From assembly GCA_945881885.1 (NCBI GenBank), contig CAMCVI010000004.1, positions 62,001 to 126,000 on the forward strand: a DNA stretch of 64,000 bases, written 5' to 3'. The translations under genes and the position numbers were made by a program. The stretch comes from Chryseobacterium gleum. Its GTDB lineage: Bacteria > Bacteroidota > Bacteroidia > Flavobacteriales > Flavobacteriaceae. Below, in pieces: positions 1 through 10,835 of this stretch (the stretch's first letter is position 1; each line of letters starts with the position of its first letter). Below the pieces are notes generated by a model. That model did not search any database. It had not been told where the DNA came from and worked only from the letters and a program-made list of their open reading frames with translations.

Positions 1-1686
1 TACAATCACTGCAATAGCAATTTTAGGTCGAATTCTCGGTGCAAATGCCACAAATTCAGAATGATCTTCTAATTGAACTCGCTTCCCATTTATTTTTGCA
101 AAATTTTCAGCAGTTCCAGTTTTTCCACAAATTTCTAAACCTTCAACGCCCAATCCAAATGCAGTTCCGTGGTTATAAACATCAAATAAACCATTTACAA
201 TTGGGTCGAAATGGCGTCTGTTAATCGTTGTAAAATGTTTGGTAGTATATTTTGAATCTATTTTTTTGCCTTTTATATTTTTGATGATGTGAGGCGTGTA
301 GTAGTAACCTCTATTTGCAATTGTAGCCATCATATTTGCCAATTGTATTGGCGTCATAGAAACTTCACCTTGACCAATTGAATTTGAAATAATAGTAGTA
401 GAACGCCATCCGCCATTTGGATAAAAATGCTCGTAAAATTTTGAAGTTGGTATGTGTCCTTTTCTACCTGGAGGCAAATCATAGCCCATAAATTTCCCCA
501 AACCAAAACTTTTAAGGTGATTGGCCCAAGCATCAACACCGTCTTTTGGTCTTTTGTATTTTTCAATTGTACGTTTATATACATTTGCAAAATACGTGTT
601 GCAAGATTTATAGATTCCAAAATTTAATTGTATCACGCCGCCCGGGCAGTGACAACGCATAAAAGCTCCACGACCATAAGAAAATCCGTGGTTGCAAGTA
701 AATGACGTTTGCGTATCAATTACACCTTCTTGCAAGCCTACTAAACCTGTCAGAATTTTAAAAGGAGAGCCAGGAGGAAATTCACCCAATAAACCCCTAT
801 CGAATAAAGGTTTGGCTATGGAATCATTATATAATTTTGTGTAATTTCTTGAGCGTTGTCTGCCAACTAACAAAGCTGGATCATAAGAAGGTGCGGTTAT
901 CAAGGCTAAAATTTCACCGGTACTTGGTTCAATAGCTACAATTCCTCCACGTTTGTTTACCATTAATTCTTCGCCATATTTTTGTAATTCTCCATCAATA
1001 GCTAAAGTTACATCGCTACCTTGTTTGGCAATGGTATCAAATTTTCCTTCTTTGTAAGAACCAATTTCTTTGTTGTGCTTGTCTTTAAGAATGTATTTTA
1101 CTCCTTTTACTCCCCTTAACATTTCTTCATAAGCTTCTTCAACTCCTTGACGGCCAATTAAATCACCACTTTTATAATAAGGATTGTCTTTTATAATAGC
1201 ATCATTTACTTGTGTAATAAAGCCGAAAATATTGGCACCATGTTTTGTTTGATATTCTCTTAAAGATCGTTTTTGAATATAAAAACCGTTGTATTTTCTA
1301 ATTTTTTCTTGAAAACCAGCAAATTCCGTTTTATTTAATTGCGACAGAAAAAGTGAAGGTAATCTTGGGCTATAAATTTTAGCTTTACCAATTTTTTCTA
1401 AAAATTCTTCTTTTGTAATTTGAAGGATTTTACAAAATTCGAGCGTATCAATATCTTTTACTTCTTTTGGAACAACCATGATGTCGTAAGAAGGCTGATT
1501 GGCAACTAAAAGCTTACCATTTCTATCATAAATGTAACCTCTTTCAGGAAAATCGAACTTTATTTTTATGGCATTATTTTCCGATTGTATTTTTAAAGTA
1601 TCATCAATTATTTGCAAATAGAAAAGACGAACCAATAACAATATAGCGGACACAATGATTATGGTAGGTAATAATGTCTTTCTCAT
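1..1686 (-). CDS. mrdA: Penicillin-binding protein 2 (peptidoglycan D,D-transpeptidase MrdA), 3' end truncated by window edge
   Basis: Not in ORF track because it has no stop inside the window. Minus-strand reading from ATG at 1686 gives MRKTLLPTIIIVSAILLLVRLFYLQI...FPERGYIYDRNGKLL...EPSTGEILALI...GEFPPGSPFKILTG...CGKTGTAENFAK; overlaps mreD by 4 nt. Confidence 0.95.
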   Translation of the reverse strand, partial: MRKTLLPTIIIVSAILLLVRLFYLQIIDDTLKIQSENNAIKIKFDFPERGYIYDRNGKLLVANQPSYDIMVVPKEVKDIDTLEFCKILQITKEEFLEKIGKAKIYSPRLPSLFLSQLNKTEFAGFQEKIRKYNGFYIQKRSLREYQTKHGANIFGFITQVNDAIIKDNPYYKSGDLIGRQGVEEAYEEMLRGVKGVKYILKDKHNKEIGSYKEGKFDTIAKQGSDVTLAIDGELQKYGEELMVNKRGGIVAIEPSTGEILALITAPSYDPALLVGRQRSRNYTKLYNDSIAKPLFDRGLLGEFPPGSPFKILTGLVGLQEGVIDTQTSFTCNHGFSYGRGAFMRCHCPGGVIQLNFGIYKSCNTYFANVYKRTIEKYKRPKDGVDAWANHLKSFGLGKFMGYDLPPGRKGHIPTSKFYEHFYPNGGWRSTTIISNSIGQGEVSMTPIQLANMMATIANRGYYYTPHIIKNIKGKKIDSKYTTKHFTTINRRHFDPIVNGLFDVYNHGTAFGLGVEGLEICGKTGTAENFAKINGKRVQLEDHSEFVAFAPRIRPKIAIAVIV

Positions 1687-2189
1687 CGTTTATTAGGTTT
1701 AATCAAGTAAATACTAATAATACAAATTGTAAACGTAAAAATTGTACTTAATAGGGTTCGAGTAATGATTTGAAAAAACAAATCAAATCGGTATAATTCT
1801 AAACTAAAAAGTATCAAATGATGAAACAAAATTGCCGAAATAATAAAAGTAAAACGAACAACAGATAATTTATCAGCTATTCTAATGGTTTGGTATTCGT
1901 AACTTAATCCAAAAGCAAATTTTAAGAAAGAAGGTCTAAAATAAGCCAAAAGTAAAGAAGCTGTTGCATGAACGCCGCCACTGTCACAAAATAAATCCAT
2001 TACCAAGCCCAAACAAAAACTTGCAGCAATAAATCCAGACTTATCTGAGTTAATTGGATATAAAATAATAAAAAGTATATACAAATACGGATTGATCCAA
2101 CCTCCAAATTTCACTTGTTCAAGCACCACAATTTGTATTGTTAGCAAAACAATAAAACGAATTAAATTTAATAGAAAGTTACTATTCAT
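1683..2189 (-). CDS. mreD: Rod shape-determining protein MreD
   Basis: 168-aa multi-TM ORF between mreC and mrdA in the conserved mre operon order. Confidence 0.85.
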   Translation of the reverse strand: MNSNFLLNLIRFIVLLTIQIVVLEQVKFGGWINPYLYILFIILYPINSDKSGFIAASFCLGLVMDLFCDSGGVHATASLLLAYFRPSFLKFAFGLSYEYQTIRIADKLSVVRFTFIISAILFHHLILFSLELYRFDLFFQIITRTLLSTIFTFTICIISIYLIKPNKR

Positions 2190-3025
2190 TATTTTTTTGT
2201 TGGATCTTTTTCTGTTTCTGCTTCCAGTGTTTCTTTCTCTTTTTTCTTTTTATTTTCAATTATATACACATAACCTAGTGAGGTCATGTCATTAAAAAGT
2301 CTCACATTGATTACAAATTTATTACTTGTTTTTTCGGCAAAAATTTGTTCGATTTTACCAATTGGAATATTTTCAGGAAATATGGCAGACTGGGCTCCTG
2401 TCACAATGGTATCGCCTTTTTTTAATGTGGCTAATTTTGGCACATCAATAAGTTGCACATATCCAGCATTTTTTCCATCCCAAGTAATTGAGCCAAAATG
2501 ATCCGAATTTTTAATTTTTCCGTTTAACGGATTTTTCGTGTGCAGAATACTAATAACTGTAGCGTAATTTTTAGATGTTTTTTCTATAATTCCTACTACA
2601 CCTTTATCGCTAATTACAGCCATATCGGTTTTAAGTCCTTCAAACGAACCTTTGCCTAGCGTTAAAAAGTTTTCTTGTTTGTTGTAGGAATTTTTTATCA
2701 CTTTTGCTTGTCTTACTACAAAATCCGATAAAATATTTGGAACTACAATTTTACTTTCTAAAATTGTGTCTTTTTTGTTAAATAAAATTTCTTTTAATCG
2801 GGCATTTTCTCTTGCTAAATCTTCATTTTTTTGTTGTAGTCCAAAGTATTCTTTAACGCTATTTATTTGGCTATACGTATAACCTGAAAAAGCATTAGAA
2901 GAATTAATATACTGACTTCTGTGGAAAGAATGTGATTTAATTGTGAGCGTTAATGATATACCCAAAAGCAGCAAAAACAGCAATTTATAGCTGTTTTTTA
3001 TAAGAAAAATTATAATTTGCTGCAT
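2189..3025 (-). CDS. mreC: Rod shape-determining protein MreC
   Basis: N-terminal TM, coiled coil and MreC-like core (VVGIIEKTSKNYATVISILH...GDTIVTGAQSAIFPENIPIGKI). Confidence 0.93.
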   Translation of the reverse strand: MQQIIIFLIKNSYKLLFLLLLGISLTLTIKSHSFHRSQYINSSNAFSGYTYSQINSVKEYFGLQQKNEDLARENARLKEILFNKKDTILESKIVVPNILSDFVVRQAKVIKNSYNKQENFLTLGKGSFEGLKTDMAVISDKGVVGIIEKTSKNYATVISILHTKNPLNGKIKNSDHFGSITWDGKNAGYVQLIDVPKLATLKKGDTIVTGAQSAIFPENIPIGKIEQIFAEKTSNKFVINVRLFNDMTSLGYVYIIENKKKKEKETLEAETEKDPTKK

Positions 3026-3036
3026 GTATTACCTAC

Positions 3037-4065
3037 TTATTTAATTAAAATATTTTTGTACTTAGCTAAATTTTTAAGCGTCATTCCGGTTCCTCTAACA
3101 ACCGCTCTTAAAGGGTCTTCGGCAATATAAACTGGTAAATCTGTTTTTAATGAAATACGTTTGTCCAAACCTCTAAGCATTGAACCTCCACCTGCTAAAT
3201 AAATACCAGTGTTATAAATATCTGCTGCTAATTCTGGAGGTGTTTGTGATAACGTTTCCATAATCGCGTCTTCAATTCTTTGTATTGATTTATCTAAGGC
3301 TTTGGCAATTTCTCTGTAAGACACATCCACTTGTTTTGGTTTTCCAGTTAATAAATCACGTCCTTGAACTGACATATCATCTGGAGGACTTTCTAAGTCT
3401 TCGATTGCAGCACCAATTTGTATTTTAATTTTTTCTGCAGTTGTTTCACCCACAAATAAATTGTGCTGTGTTCTCATGTAGTAAATGATATCGTTAGTAA
3501 AAACATCACCAGCAATTTTTACAGATTTATCACAAACAATACCTGCTAAAGCAATCACGGCAATTTCTGTAGTTCCACCACCTATATCCACAATCATATT
3601 TCCTTTCGGTTGCATAATATCAATTCCAATACCAATTGCCGCAGCCATCGGTTCGTGAATTAAATATACTTCTTTTCCATTAACACGTTCCGCGGATTCT
3701 TTTACAGCACGCATTTCCACTTCTGTAATTCCAGAAGGGATACAAATTACCAAACGAAGTGCAGGAGTAAAAAGTTTTTTCTTTAATGCAGGAATGCTTT
3801 TAATTAACATTTGAAGCATTTTTTCAGACGCATCAAAATCGGCAATTACGCCATCTTTTAGTGGACGAATTGTTTTTATGTTTTCATGGGTTTTTCCTTG
3901 CATCATGTTGGCTTCTTTTCCAACAGCAATTATTTTCCCAGTTATTCTGTCTCTTGCAACAATTGAAGGACAGTCTATTACAACTTTATCGTTGTGAATT
4001 ATTAATGTATTTGCGGTTCCAAGGTCAATTGCAATGTCCTCAGTCATAAAGTCAAAAAATCCCAT
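3037..4065 (-). CDS. mreB: Rod shape-determining protein MreB
   Basis: IAIDLGTANTLI, HEPMAAAIGIG and GGGTTEIAVIALAGIV actin-fold motifs. Confidence 0.97.
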   Translation of the reverse strand: MGFFDFMTEDIAIDLGTANTLIIHNDKVVIDCPSIVARDRITGKIIAVGKEANMMQGKTHENIKTIRPLKDGVIADFDASEKMLQMLIKSIPALKKKLFTPALRLVICIPSGITEVEMRAVKESAERVNGKEVYLIHEPMAAAIGIGIDIMQPKGNMIVDIGGGTTEIAVIALAGIVCDKSVKIAGDVFTNDIIYYMRTQHNLFVGETTAEKIKIQIGAAIEDLESPPDDMSVQGRDLLTGKPKQVDVSYREIAKALDKSIQRIEDAIMETLSQTPPELAADIYNTGIYLAGGGSMLRGLDKRISLKTDLPVYIAEDPLRAVVRGTGMTLKNLAKYKNILIK

Positions 4066-4146
4066 ATTTATTTGAAGGGTTTAGTATTTTGTGTAAATCT
4101 ATTCAACTAACAAAAGTATAAAATTAAATTGGAATTATTTAAAATA

Positions 4147-4181
4147 AAAACGCATTAAAAAAATATTCTTTAGTGCGTTTT
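4147..4181. terminator. Hairpin terminator between purH and mreB
   Basis: aaaacgcattaaa...tttagtgcgtttt inverted repeat with flanking A/T tracts. Confidence 0.6.
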
Positions 4182-4207
4182 AAAATAGATGTATTTTTAA
4201 GCTGTTT

Positions 4208-5734
4208 TTAATGTTTAAAATGTCGCACACCAGTCATCACCATCGCAACATTATTAGCGTTACAATAGCCAATACTTAATTCGTCTTTTATAGATCCTCC
4301 TGGCTGAATAATAGCTGTAATTCCTGCTTTATTTGCAATTTCTACACAGTCTGGAAATGGGAAAAAAGCATCACTTGCCATAACTGCTCCAGTCAAATCG
4401 AAATCAAAAGTTTTTGCTTTTTCAATGGCTTGATTTAAGGCGTCTACTCTCGACGTTTGTCCAGTTCCAGAAGCGCATAATTGGCGATTTTTAGCAAAAA
4501 CAATGGTATTCGATTTGGTGTGTTTACATATTTTTGAAGCGAATAATAAATCTTCAATCTCTTCTGCTGTTGGTTCAGTTTTTGTGGCCGTTTTCAATAT
4601 TTCAACGGAATCGGTAATGTTATCTTTATCTTGAACTAAAACGCCATTTAAACAAGTTCGAATATTTTTAGCAGGTAAAGCCACATCGTTAATTACTAAT
4701 ATGATTCGATTCTTTTTTTCTTCTAAAATTTCAATAGCTTCTTGGTCGTAAGAAGGTGCAATAACCACTTCGCAAAATAGTTTGTTTATTTCTTCTGCGG
4801 TAGCCAAATCAATGTTTCCATTGGCAATCAGTACGCCACCAAATGCAGAAGTAGGATCGCCAGCTAGAGCATCTAAATAAGCTTCTTTCATTGTAGCTCT
4901 TGTAGCTATTCCGCAAGCGTTATTGTGTTTTAAGATAGCAAAAGTAGGATCGTTATGTTTAAATTCAGTAATTAAATTAACCGAGGCATCAACATCTAAT
5001 AAGTTATTGTATGAGAGTTCTTTTCCGTGCAATTTTGTAAACATTTTATCAAAATCACCAAAGAAAAATCCTTTTTGATGTGGGTTTTCACCGTAACGTA
5101 ATATTTGACCTTTTTCTTCGCTAATTTTCAAATAGGTATCTTCAGTATTGAAATAATTAAAAATTGCAGTATCGTAATTTGATGAGGTATGAAAGGCTTT
5201 TGTCGCTAATAATTTTCTTTGTTCAATAGAAGTAGCGCCTTGATTTTCAGTATAAAAATTTAAAAAAGTAGCATATTCATCCACTGAAGCAACAATTACG
5301 GTATCTTTAAAATTTTTAGCTGCTGCGCGAATTAATGAAATCCCACCAATATCAATTTTTTCAATACTATCTGCTTCACTGGCTCCAGAAGCTACTGTTT
5401 TTTCAAACGGATATAAATCCACAATTACCAAATCAATTTGTGGAATATCAAATTCTGTCATTTGTGCCATATCGCCTTCATGATCCTGACGGTTTAAAAT
5501 TCCGCCGAATATCTTTGGGTGTAATGTTTTTACTCTTCCCCCTAAAATGGAAGGATAAGAAGTTACATCTTCTACAGCCACAACAGGAACTTGTAAACTT
5601 TTAATAAAATCTTCGGTTCCGCCAGTAGAATAAATAGTTACATTATTTTGGTGAAGGGCTTTGATGATAGGTTCTAAACCCGTTTTATCAAATACAGAAA
5701 TTAATGCTGATTTAATTTGTTTTGTGTGAGTCAT
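4208..5734 (-). CDS. purH: Bifunctional AICAR formyltransferase/IMP cyclohydrolase PurH (start at MTHTKQIKSALIS preferred over ORF-track start 5770)
   Basis: SALISVFDKTGLEPI, STGGT, ILGGRVKTLHPKIFGGIL, NPHQKGFF, LKHNNACGIA motifs. Confidence 0.96.
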   Translation of the reverse strand: MTHTKQIKSALISVFDKTGLEPIIKALHQNNVTIYSTGGTEDFIKSLQVPVVAVEDVTSYPSILGGRVKTLHPKIFGGILNRQDHEGDMAQMTEFDIPQIDLVIVDLYPFEKTVASGASEADSIEKIDIGGISLIRAAAKNFKDTVIVASVDEYATFLNFYTENQGATSIEQRKLLATKAFHTSSNYDTAIFNYFNTEDTYLKISEEKGQILRYGENPHQKGFFFGDFDKMFTKLHGKELSYNNLLDVDASVNLITEFKHNDPTFAILKHNNACGIATRATMKEAYLDALAGDPTSAFGGVLIANGNIDLATAEEINKLFCEVVIAPSYDQEAIEILEEKKNRIILVINDVALPAKNIRTCLNGVLVQDKDNITDSVEILKTATKTEPTAEEIEDLLFASKICKHTKSNTIVFAKNRQLCASGTGQTSRVDALNQAIEKAKTFDFDLTGAVMASDAFFPFPDCVEIANKAGITAIIQPGGSIKDELSIGYCNANNVAMVMTGVRHFKH

Positions 5735-5890
5735 TATGTTGTTGTTTGTTTTGAACTGCAAAAGTAACAATTTGAATAAGAAAATCCAATAAATCCATTC
5801 TGTAAATGAGTAACATTTTCAAATAATTTTCCATTAAAAATTGTAACAAATAGTCGCTTTTGGCTACAAATATTTAAGATATTAATTTTT

Positions 5891-7141
5891 ATGATACTAT
5901 ATATTCGTTTACTGAAAGAAAGTTTTGCTTTTGCTTTTAATGCTTTGAGAAGTAATAAATTACGAACATTTCTTTCTCTACTTGGGGTAACTGTTGGGAT
6001 TTTTTCTATTATTGCTGTTTTAGCGGCAGTTGATTCTTTGAAAAAAAATATTGTAGACAGTTTAGATGGGATGGATAAAAACACCATTTATTTATTCAAA
6101 TATTCTTTTGGACCAACGGATGTAGAAGAATGGAAACGAGACCAATTTCCGCATGTAAAATATGATGAATATCAATATTTACAAAAAAGTATGGCCGATA
6201 TTGATAAAATTTCATTTAATTTTTTTACTGGCAACCAAAATATAAAATATGATGAAAACACGGTTAATTCTATTCGAGTTAAACCCTCAACAAATGAATT
6301 TTTTGAAATTGAACCGTTTAAAGTCGATAAAGGAAGGCTATTTAATGAAGCAGAATCGAATTCTGGAACTTCTGTAATTGTAATTGGAAGTGAGGTTGCA
6401 GATGGATTATTTAAAGGCAACGAACCTATTGGAAAACAAATTCGGTTATATGGGCAACGTTTTACAGTCATTGGTGTATTAAAAAAAATGGGACAAAACG
6501 CCTTTGGCGATTCCAATGATGTGGCGGTTTTTTTACCAGTAAATAATATTAGAAAATTATATGGTGACAACAGTGCAAATTTTACACCAGCCATTTTAAT
6601 CAAACCTAAAGCAGGTGTTGATATTGAAGAATTTAAAGCAGAATTAACCAACAAAATGAGAAATTTTAGAGGTTTACGTGCTGGAGAAATTAATAGTTTT
6701 TTTGTAAATATTTTGTCTGGTTTTACTAATTTTATTGATGATATTATCGGTAAGATGAATCTTGCAGGTTGGGGAATTAGTATTTTTTCGCTTTTAGTAG
6801 GTGGATTTGGAATTGCAAATATTATGTTTGTTTCTGTTAAAGAACGTACCAATTTAATTGGAATTCAGAAAGCTTTAGGTGCAAAAAATCGATTTATATT
6901 GTTCCAATTTTTATTTGAAGCGGTAATTTTAGCCATGTTTGGCGGATTAATTGGGATCCTTTTGGTTTGGTTAATTGCCTTAGTTTTAACAAACGTTTTA
7001 GATTTTGAATTTGTATTGAGTTCTTTTAATATTTTATTAGGCTCAAGTTTGTCAGTAATTATCGGATTAATTTCTGGAATTTTGCCAGCCATTTCTGCTT
7101 CTAAATTAGATCCAGTAGAAGCCATTCGAACAGGAATGTAA
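5891..7141 (+). CDS. ABC transporter permease (MacB/FtsX family)
   Basis: N-terminal MacB-like periplasmic domain (RSNKLRTFLSLLGVTVGIFSIIAVLAAVDS) and C-terminal FtsX motif (GGFGIANIMFVSVKERTNLIGIQKALGAKNRFIL). Confidence 0.93.
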   Translation: MILYIRLLKESFAFAFNALRSNKLRTFLSLLGVTVGIFSIIAVLAAVDSLKKNIVDSLDGMDKNTIYLFKYSFGPTDVEEWKRDQFPHVKYDEYQYLQKSMADIDKISFNFFTGNQNIKYDENTVNSIRVKPSTNEFFEIEPFKVDKGRLFNEAESNSGTSVIVIGSEVADGLFKGNEPIGKQIRLYGQRFTVIGVLKKMGQNAFGDSNDVAVFLPVNNIRKLYGDNSANFTPAILIKPKAGVDIEEFKAELTNKMRNFRGLRAGEINSFFVNILSGFTNFIDDIIGKMNLAGWGISIFSLLVGGFGIANIMFVSVKERTNLIGIQKALGAKNRFILFQFLFEAVILAMFGGLIGILLVWLIALVLTNVLDFEFVLSSFNILLGSSLSVIIGLISGILPAISASKLDPVEAIRTGM

Positions 7142-7156
7142 TACTGAAAAATAAAT

Positions 7157-7192
7157 AAAAAAGCCGATTTGAAACTTCAAATCGGCTTTTTT
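7157..7192. terminator. Bidirectional rho-independent terminator
   Basis: aaaaagccgatttgaa act ttcaaatcggcttttt perfect inverted repeat. Confidence 0.85.
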
Positions 7193-7214
7193 ATGGGTTT
7201 TAAATTAATTATAA

Positions 7215-9926
7215 TTACAACACGTATTTCAAGCTAAATACTACAAAACGGGGTTGTACATAATAACTCGTAAAACTTGTAGAACCGCCTAAGGCATTAA
7301 AACTGTTATCGTTTTGTGCTGTTGTGTTTAATAAGTTGGTGGCACTTACTTTGTACTCAAATTTGCTATCTCTTTTTTGATATGATAAGGATGCGGTTAA
7401 AAAATCATATTCGGTATCAAAAGTTCTCGCTTTGTCTCTGTTGTGAAAGAAATTGTATTCAGATGTAAATGAAAAGGCATCTAAAAAGAAATATTCTAAT
7501 GATACTGAAGGACTATCTACGTAATTTATCTGATTTTGAAAATCATTAACTGTATAATCATATGCCAATTCTATATTTGGTAATTTTTTTAAATTGGTTG
7601 AAAATCCAATTTTATAATTTTGTGTAAATGATTTGGTGTTCTGAATAAATTCAGAATTATTTGGATTCACACGAATATTGTTATTTGTGCTCCGGCTAAT
7701 GTTAGTACTTCCATTCGCCTTGAAATAACGTGCAAATGATTTTTCATACCTAAAAAATCCTGAAATCGACTCATTTGGAAAATTAGAATTGATGTTTACA
7801 GAGCTTGAAACTTGATTTATACCTGTTAATAAAGCACGATTGGTAATAATTTCAGTTTGTTTTGAATAGGTAATATTAGCAGAAATATTTTCCATATTAA
7901 ACATACTAAATTTAAAAAAACGTAAAGAGTGTACTTGTGAAATTGAATTTTCTAGAAATCTATTTCCGCTAAATAAACTGTTATAATTTGAAAACACGTA
8001 ACCTTGCGCCAGTTTTACAACATCTGTAAAATTATTTGTTAATGAGAAATTATAAGATAATGTTTGTGATTTTTTCATTTGCCATAATGCAAAGAAATCA
8101 GGTAAAACTCTATTGAAACTCATATTATTTACGCTGTTCAATTGGGTGTCACTAGTATTAAATTGATGTAAAGTAACTCCTGGATTAAAAGTAAATTTTC
8201 CAACCAACATTTTATAATGTAAGCCAACAAAAGCATCGTTAAAAACATAATTTACTTGATTGGTGTTTTTGCTATCGGATAAATTATTTTGTGTGCCATT
8301 ATCTAAAATTTGGAACATATTGGTGTTAAAGTTTTGATATGAATACGTGTTTCCAATTGTAACATTAATGTTGCTTTTTGGTGTTACCATATAATAATAA
8401 TCAAACTTAGAATCTGTTTTATTTGTTTTTACAAATCGGTTTTGGTTGATGTTATTTCTTGATTGAGTACTATTGTATCCTGTTAAAACAAAAGGTTGTA
8501 TTTGTAAATTGGCATTGTAAAACGGATCTTCTTGTTGAAATAAATTTTGCATTTCAAAAGCAAATACATTTTTATCATTAAGCGTATAATAATAGTTTAA
8601 GTTTTGATTTAATGAAATGGGTTGTTGATTTTTTTCTGTTAAAATATTTCCTTGCAAACTAGATACTACATTTTGTCTTTCCAATTGATCAGATGTTTTT
8701 AGTAACGCATCATAATCCAGGTGCATTTTGGTAGAAGGTACGTAGCTACTGCTTAATTTAAACAATCCTAAATTGTTTCTCTGTCTTGAAATGTCTTGAC
8801 GTGTTTCTTTAATATTTACAGTCGTACCATTTGGCAATCTATCTACACGATTGTAAACATTATCGGTTTGTAAATCGGTTTTGTTGTACGAGTAAATACC
8901 AAATCCGCTAATTGTCCACACTTTCGATGGATTATAGGAAAAGTTCGCTGCACCAAATTTCGTATCAATATTTTTAGCTCGATTGTTTCTCAATCCCCCA
9001 ATTCCCAAATCGTTTGAAGAAACATTGAAACTGGAACCTCCTTTTCGCATCATATTTCTAAATCCGCCTGTAAATTTAAAGTAGTCTTGCGTGGTAAGCG
9101 GTAACTCACCAATATTATTTAAATTCCCTATTAAATTAACGCTGTATTTTGGACTATAATAAAATAATTTTGGATTAACAATACTTCTGTTTTTCGAGTC
9201 GATAATTCCTTCTCCAGCAAGCACATCTCCAAACCAAAAGTTTGTTTTTCCTTGTTTTAGTTTTATATTAATAGCAATATTTTCTTCATTGTTTTCTAAT
9301 CCTTTTAAATTAGAAACTTCATTATAATTTCTTAGTACTTGTATCTTATCAATGGCATCTGCAGGAATGTTTTTAACTCCTAATTTCGTATCGCCATCAA
9401 AAAAATCTTTTCCATTTACCATTAATTTTTGTGCTGTTTTTCCTTCTACCGAAATTTCACCGTCTTTATTTACGGACATTCCGGGTAGTTTTTTAAGAAC
9501 ATCTTCTAACTTTTTTTCGGTACCATTTGTAAACGAATCGGAGTTGTAAATAATTGTATCGCCACTTATTCTTACAGGCATTTCTCTTACAATCTCAACA
9601 GTTTCAATAGTGTTAGAATTAGATAAAACAATATTAAAAGTTTGGTTTTCTTTTGTAGTAGTAATTTTTTGTTCAAAAGGCGCATAACCTATATAACCGG
9701 CTTTAATAATATATTCAGTATTGGCTTTTAAGTTTAATGAAAATTCTCCTTTTTCACTGGTAATGTTGTACGCATCCATCGCTTTTGTAACTTGGTTTAT
9801 GGCCATTACATTGGCTGTCTCTATAACCAAATTGTCGCTATCTTTCAGTATTCCTGAAACCTTTACCGATTGAGCGTAACTTATTCCAGTAAGAAATAAG
9901 CTTAGTACTAAAATTATTTTTTTCAT
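7215..9926 (-). CDS. Outer membrane beta-barrel protein with carboxypeptidase-regulatory-like N-terminal domain (TonB-receptor-like)
   Basis: Signal peptide, CarboxypepD_reg-like region, plug-like segment (LEDVLKKLPGMSVNKDGEISVEGKTAQKLMVNGKDFF), long barrel ending SLKYVL. Confidence 0.88.
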   Translation of the reverse strand: MKKIILVLSLFLTGISYAQSVKVSGILKDSDNLVIETANVMAINQVTKAMDAYNITSEKGEFSLNLKANTEYIIKAGYIGYAPFEQKITTTKENQTFNIVLSNSNTIETVEIVREMPVRISGDTIIYNSDSFTNGTEKKLEDVLKKLPGMSVNKDGEISVEGKTAQKLMVNGKDFFDGDTKLGVKNIPADAIDKIQVLRNYNEVSNLKGLENNEENIAINIKLKQGKTNFWFGDVLAGEGIIDSKNRSIVNPKLFYYSPKYSVNLIGNLNNIGELPLTTQDYFKFTGGFRNMMRKGGSSFNVSSNDLGIGGLRNNRAKNIDTKFGAANFSYNPSKVWTISGFGIYSYNKTDLQTDNVYNRVDRLPNGTTVNIKETRQDISRQRNNLGLFKLSSSYVPSTKMHLDYDALLKTSDQLERQNVVSSLQGNILTEKNQQPISLNQNLNYYYTLNDKNVFAFEMQNLFQQEDPFYNANLQIQPFVLTGYNSTQSRNNINQNRFVKTNKTDSKFDYYYMVTPKSNINVTIGNTYSYQNFNTNMFQILDNGTQNNLSDSKNTNQVNYVFNDAFVGLHYKMLVGKFTFNPGVTLHQFNTSDTQLNSVNNMSFNRVLPDFFALWQMKKSQTLSYNFSLTNNFTDVVKLAQGYVFSNYNSLFSGNRFLENSISQVHSLRFFKFSMFNMENISANITYSKQTEIITNRALLTGINQVSSSVNINSNFPNESISGFFRYEKSFARYFKANGSTNISRSTNNNIRVNPNNSEFIQNTKSFTQNYKIGFSTNLKKLPNIELAYDYTVNDFQNQINYVDSPSVSLEYFFLDAFSFTSEYNFFHNRDKARTFDTEYDFLTASLSYQKRDSKFEYKVSATNLLNTTAQNDNSFNALGGSTSFTSYYVQPRFVVFSLKYVL

Positions 9927-9938
9927 TAAGTCTGTTTG

Positions 9939-10805
9939 TTAATTTTTTGTTTCACGGATCATAATAGGACCGTCATTATCTTCCATTTGTTTTTGCATTT
10001 TTTTCTCGTATTTTTCATATTCCTTTTTAGAAATGACTTTACCAGAATTCGGAATTTTTATTTTTACTGTTTCATTGTTTTTTATGCTTACTTTGGTGCA
10101 AAAGTAAATATAATTTTCATTTTCCAGTTGTAATATCAATCCAGGTAATCCCCATACGCCATTTGGTCCAAAACTAACTGGTATTTCACTGGTGTACCAA
10201 GCTGTAATAGTTAGTGGTTCAGGTTTTTTCATTTCAAAAAAAGAAGGTTTTCCGTTCTTTATTTTTTCTTGATAACGTTCGTATGCTTCTAAATCATTTT
10301 TAGAAACCGGTTCAATGTAAGTTGCTTTTACGCAGTTATAATCACCAATTATTTTTGTTTCGTTGGTTATTTGCCAAGCAATTTTTGGTAACGAATCTTT
10401 TATCACAAACTCATCTCCAAAAATATCTTCTTCAGTGTATGAAATTTTATCTTTTGTATTCATATATTTATCTCCATCACCAGACATACTTACAGAAATA
10501 GACACACCGCCTTGTGATGGTTTTGGTTTTTCCAATGCTACCACTTCTTCAAAAAGCGCTTCGTTTTTATTGAATGTTAAAAGGTAATTTTTTTGAAATG
10601 CTTTTGCCATAGCTTCTTTCATTGCTTCTTTATCAAAACCAATTATTGCATCTTCCGCTGCTTCTTTTTCAGATTCTTTTGAAACTGAAATCGCTTCTTT
10701 TTTAGATTTATTTCGAATGGTTTGATATTCTACTTTGCCATAAAAATCTTGCCCAAAAAGGGTAACAGAGAAAAGTAATAAACATAATTTAGGTAAATTT
10801 TTCAT
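9939..10805 (-). CDS. GLPGLI family protein
   Basis: Signal peptide and diagnostic motif ITAWYTSEIPVSFGPNGVWGLPGLILQLENEN. Confidence 0.93.
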   Translation of the reverse strand: MKNLPKLCLLLFSVTLFGQDFYGKVEYQTIRNKSKKEAISVSKESEKEAAEDAIIGFDKEAMKEAMAKAFQKNYLLTFNKNEALFEEVVALEKPKPSQGGVSISVSMSGDGDKYMNTKDKISYTEEDIFGDEFVIKDSLPKIAWQITNETKIIGDYNCVKATYIEPVSKNDLEAYERYQEKIKNGKPSFFEMKKPEPLTITAWYTSEIPVSFGPNGVWGLPGLILQLENENYIYFCTKVSIKNNETVKIKIPNSGKVISKKEYEKYEKKMQKQMEDNDGPIMIRETKN

Positions 10806-10835
10806 AATATTTGGGGTTTAATTAAGGTTACTATT

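Noticed and set aside
354-620. 88-aa minus-strand ORF in the track
   Set aside because: Wrong reading frame inside the PBP2 (mrdA) gene, whose true frame is open from 1686 to the window edge.
6172-6852. 226-aa minus-strand ORF
   Set aside because: Antisense to the ABC permease; Ser/Pro/Ile-rich shadow ORF typical of AT-rich genes with no recognisable motif.
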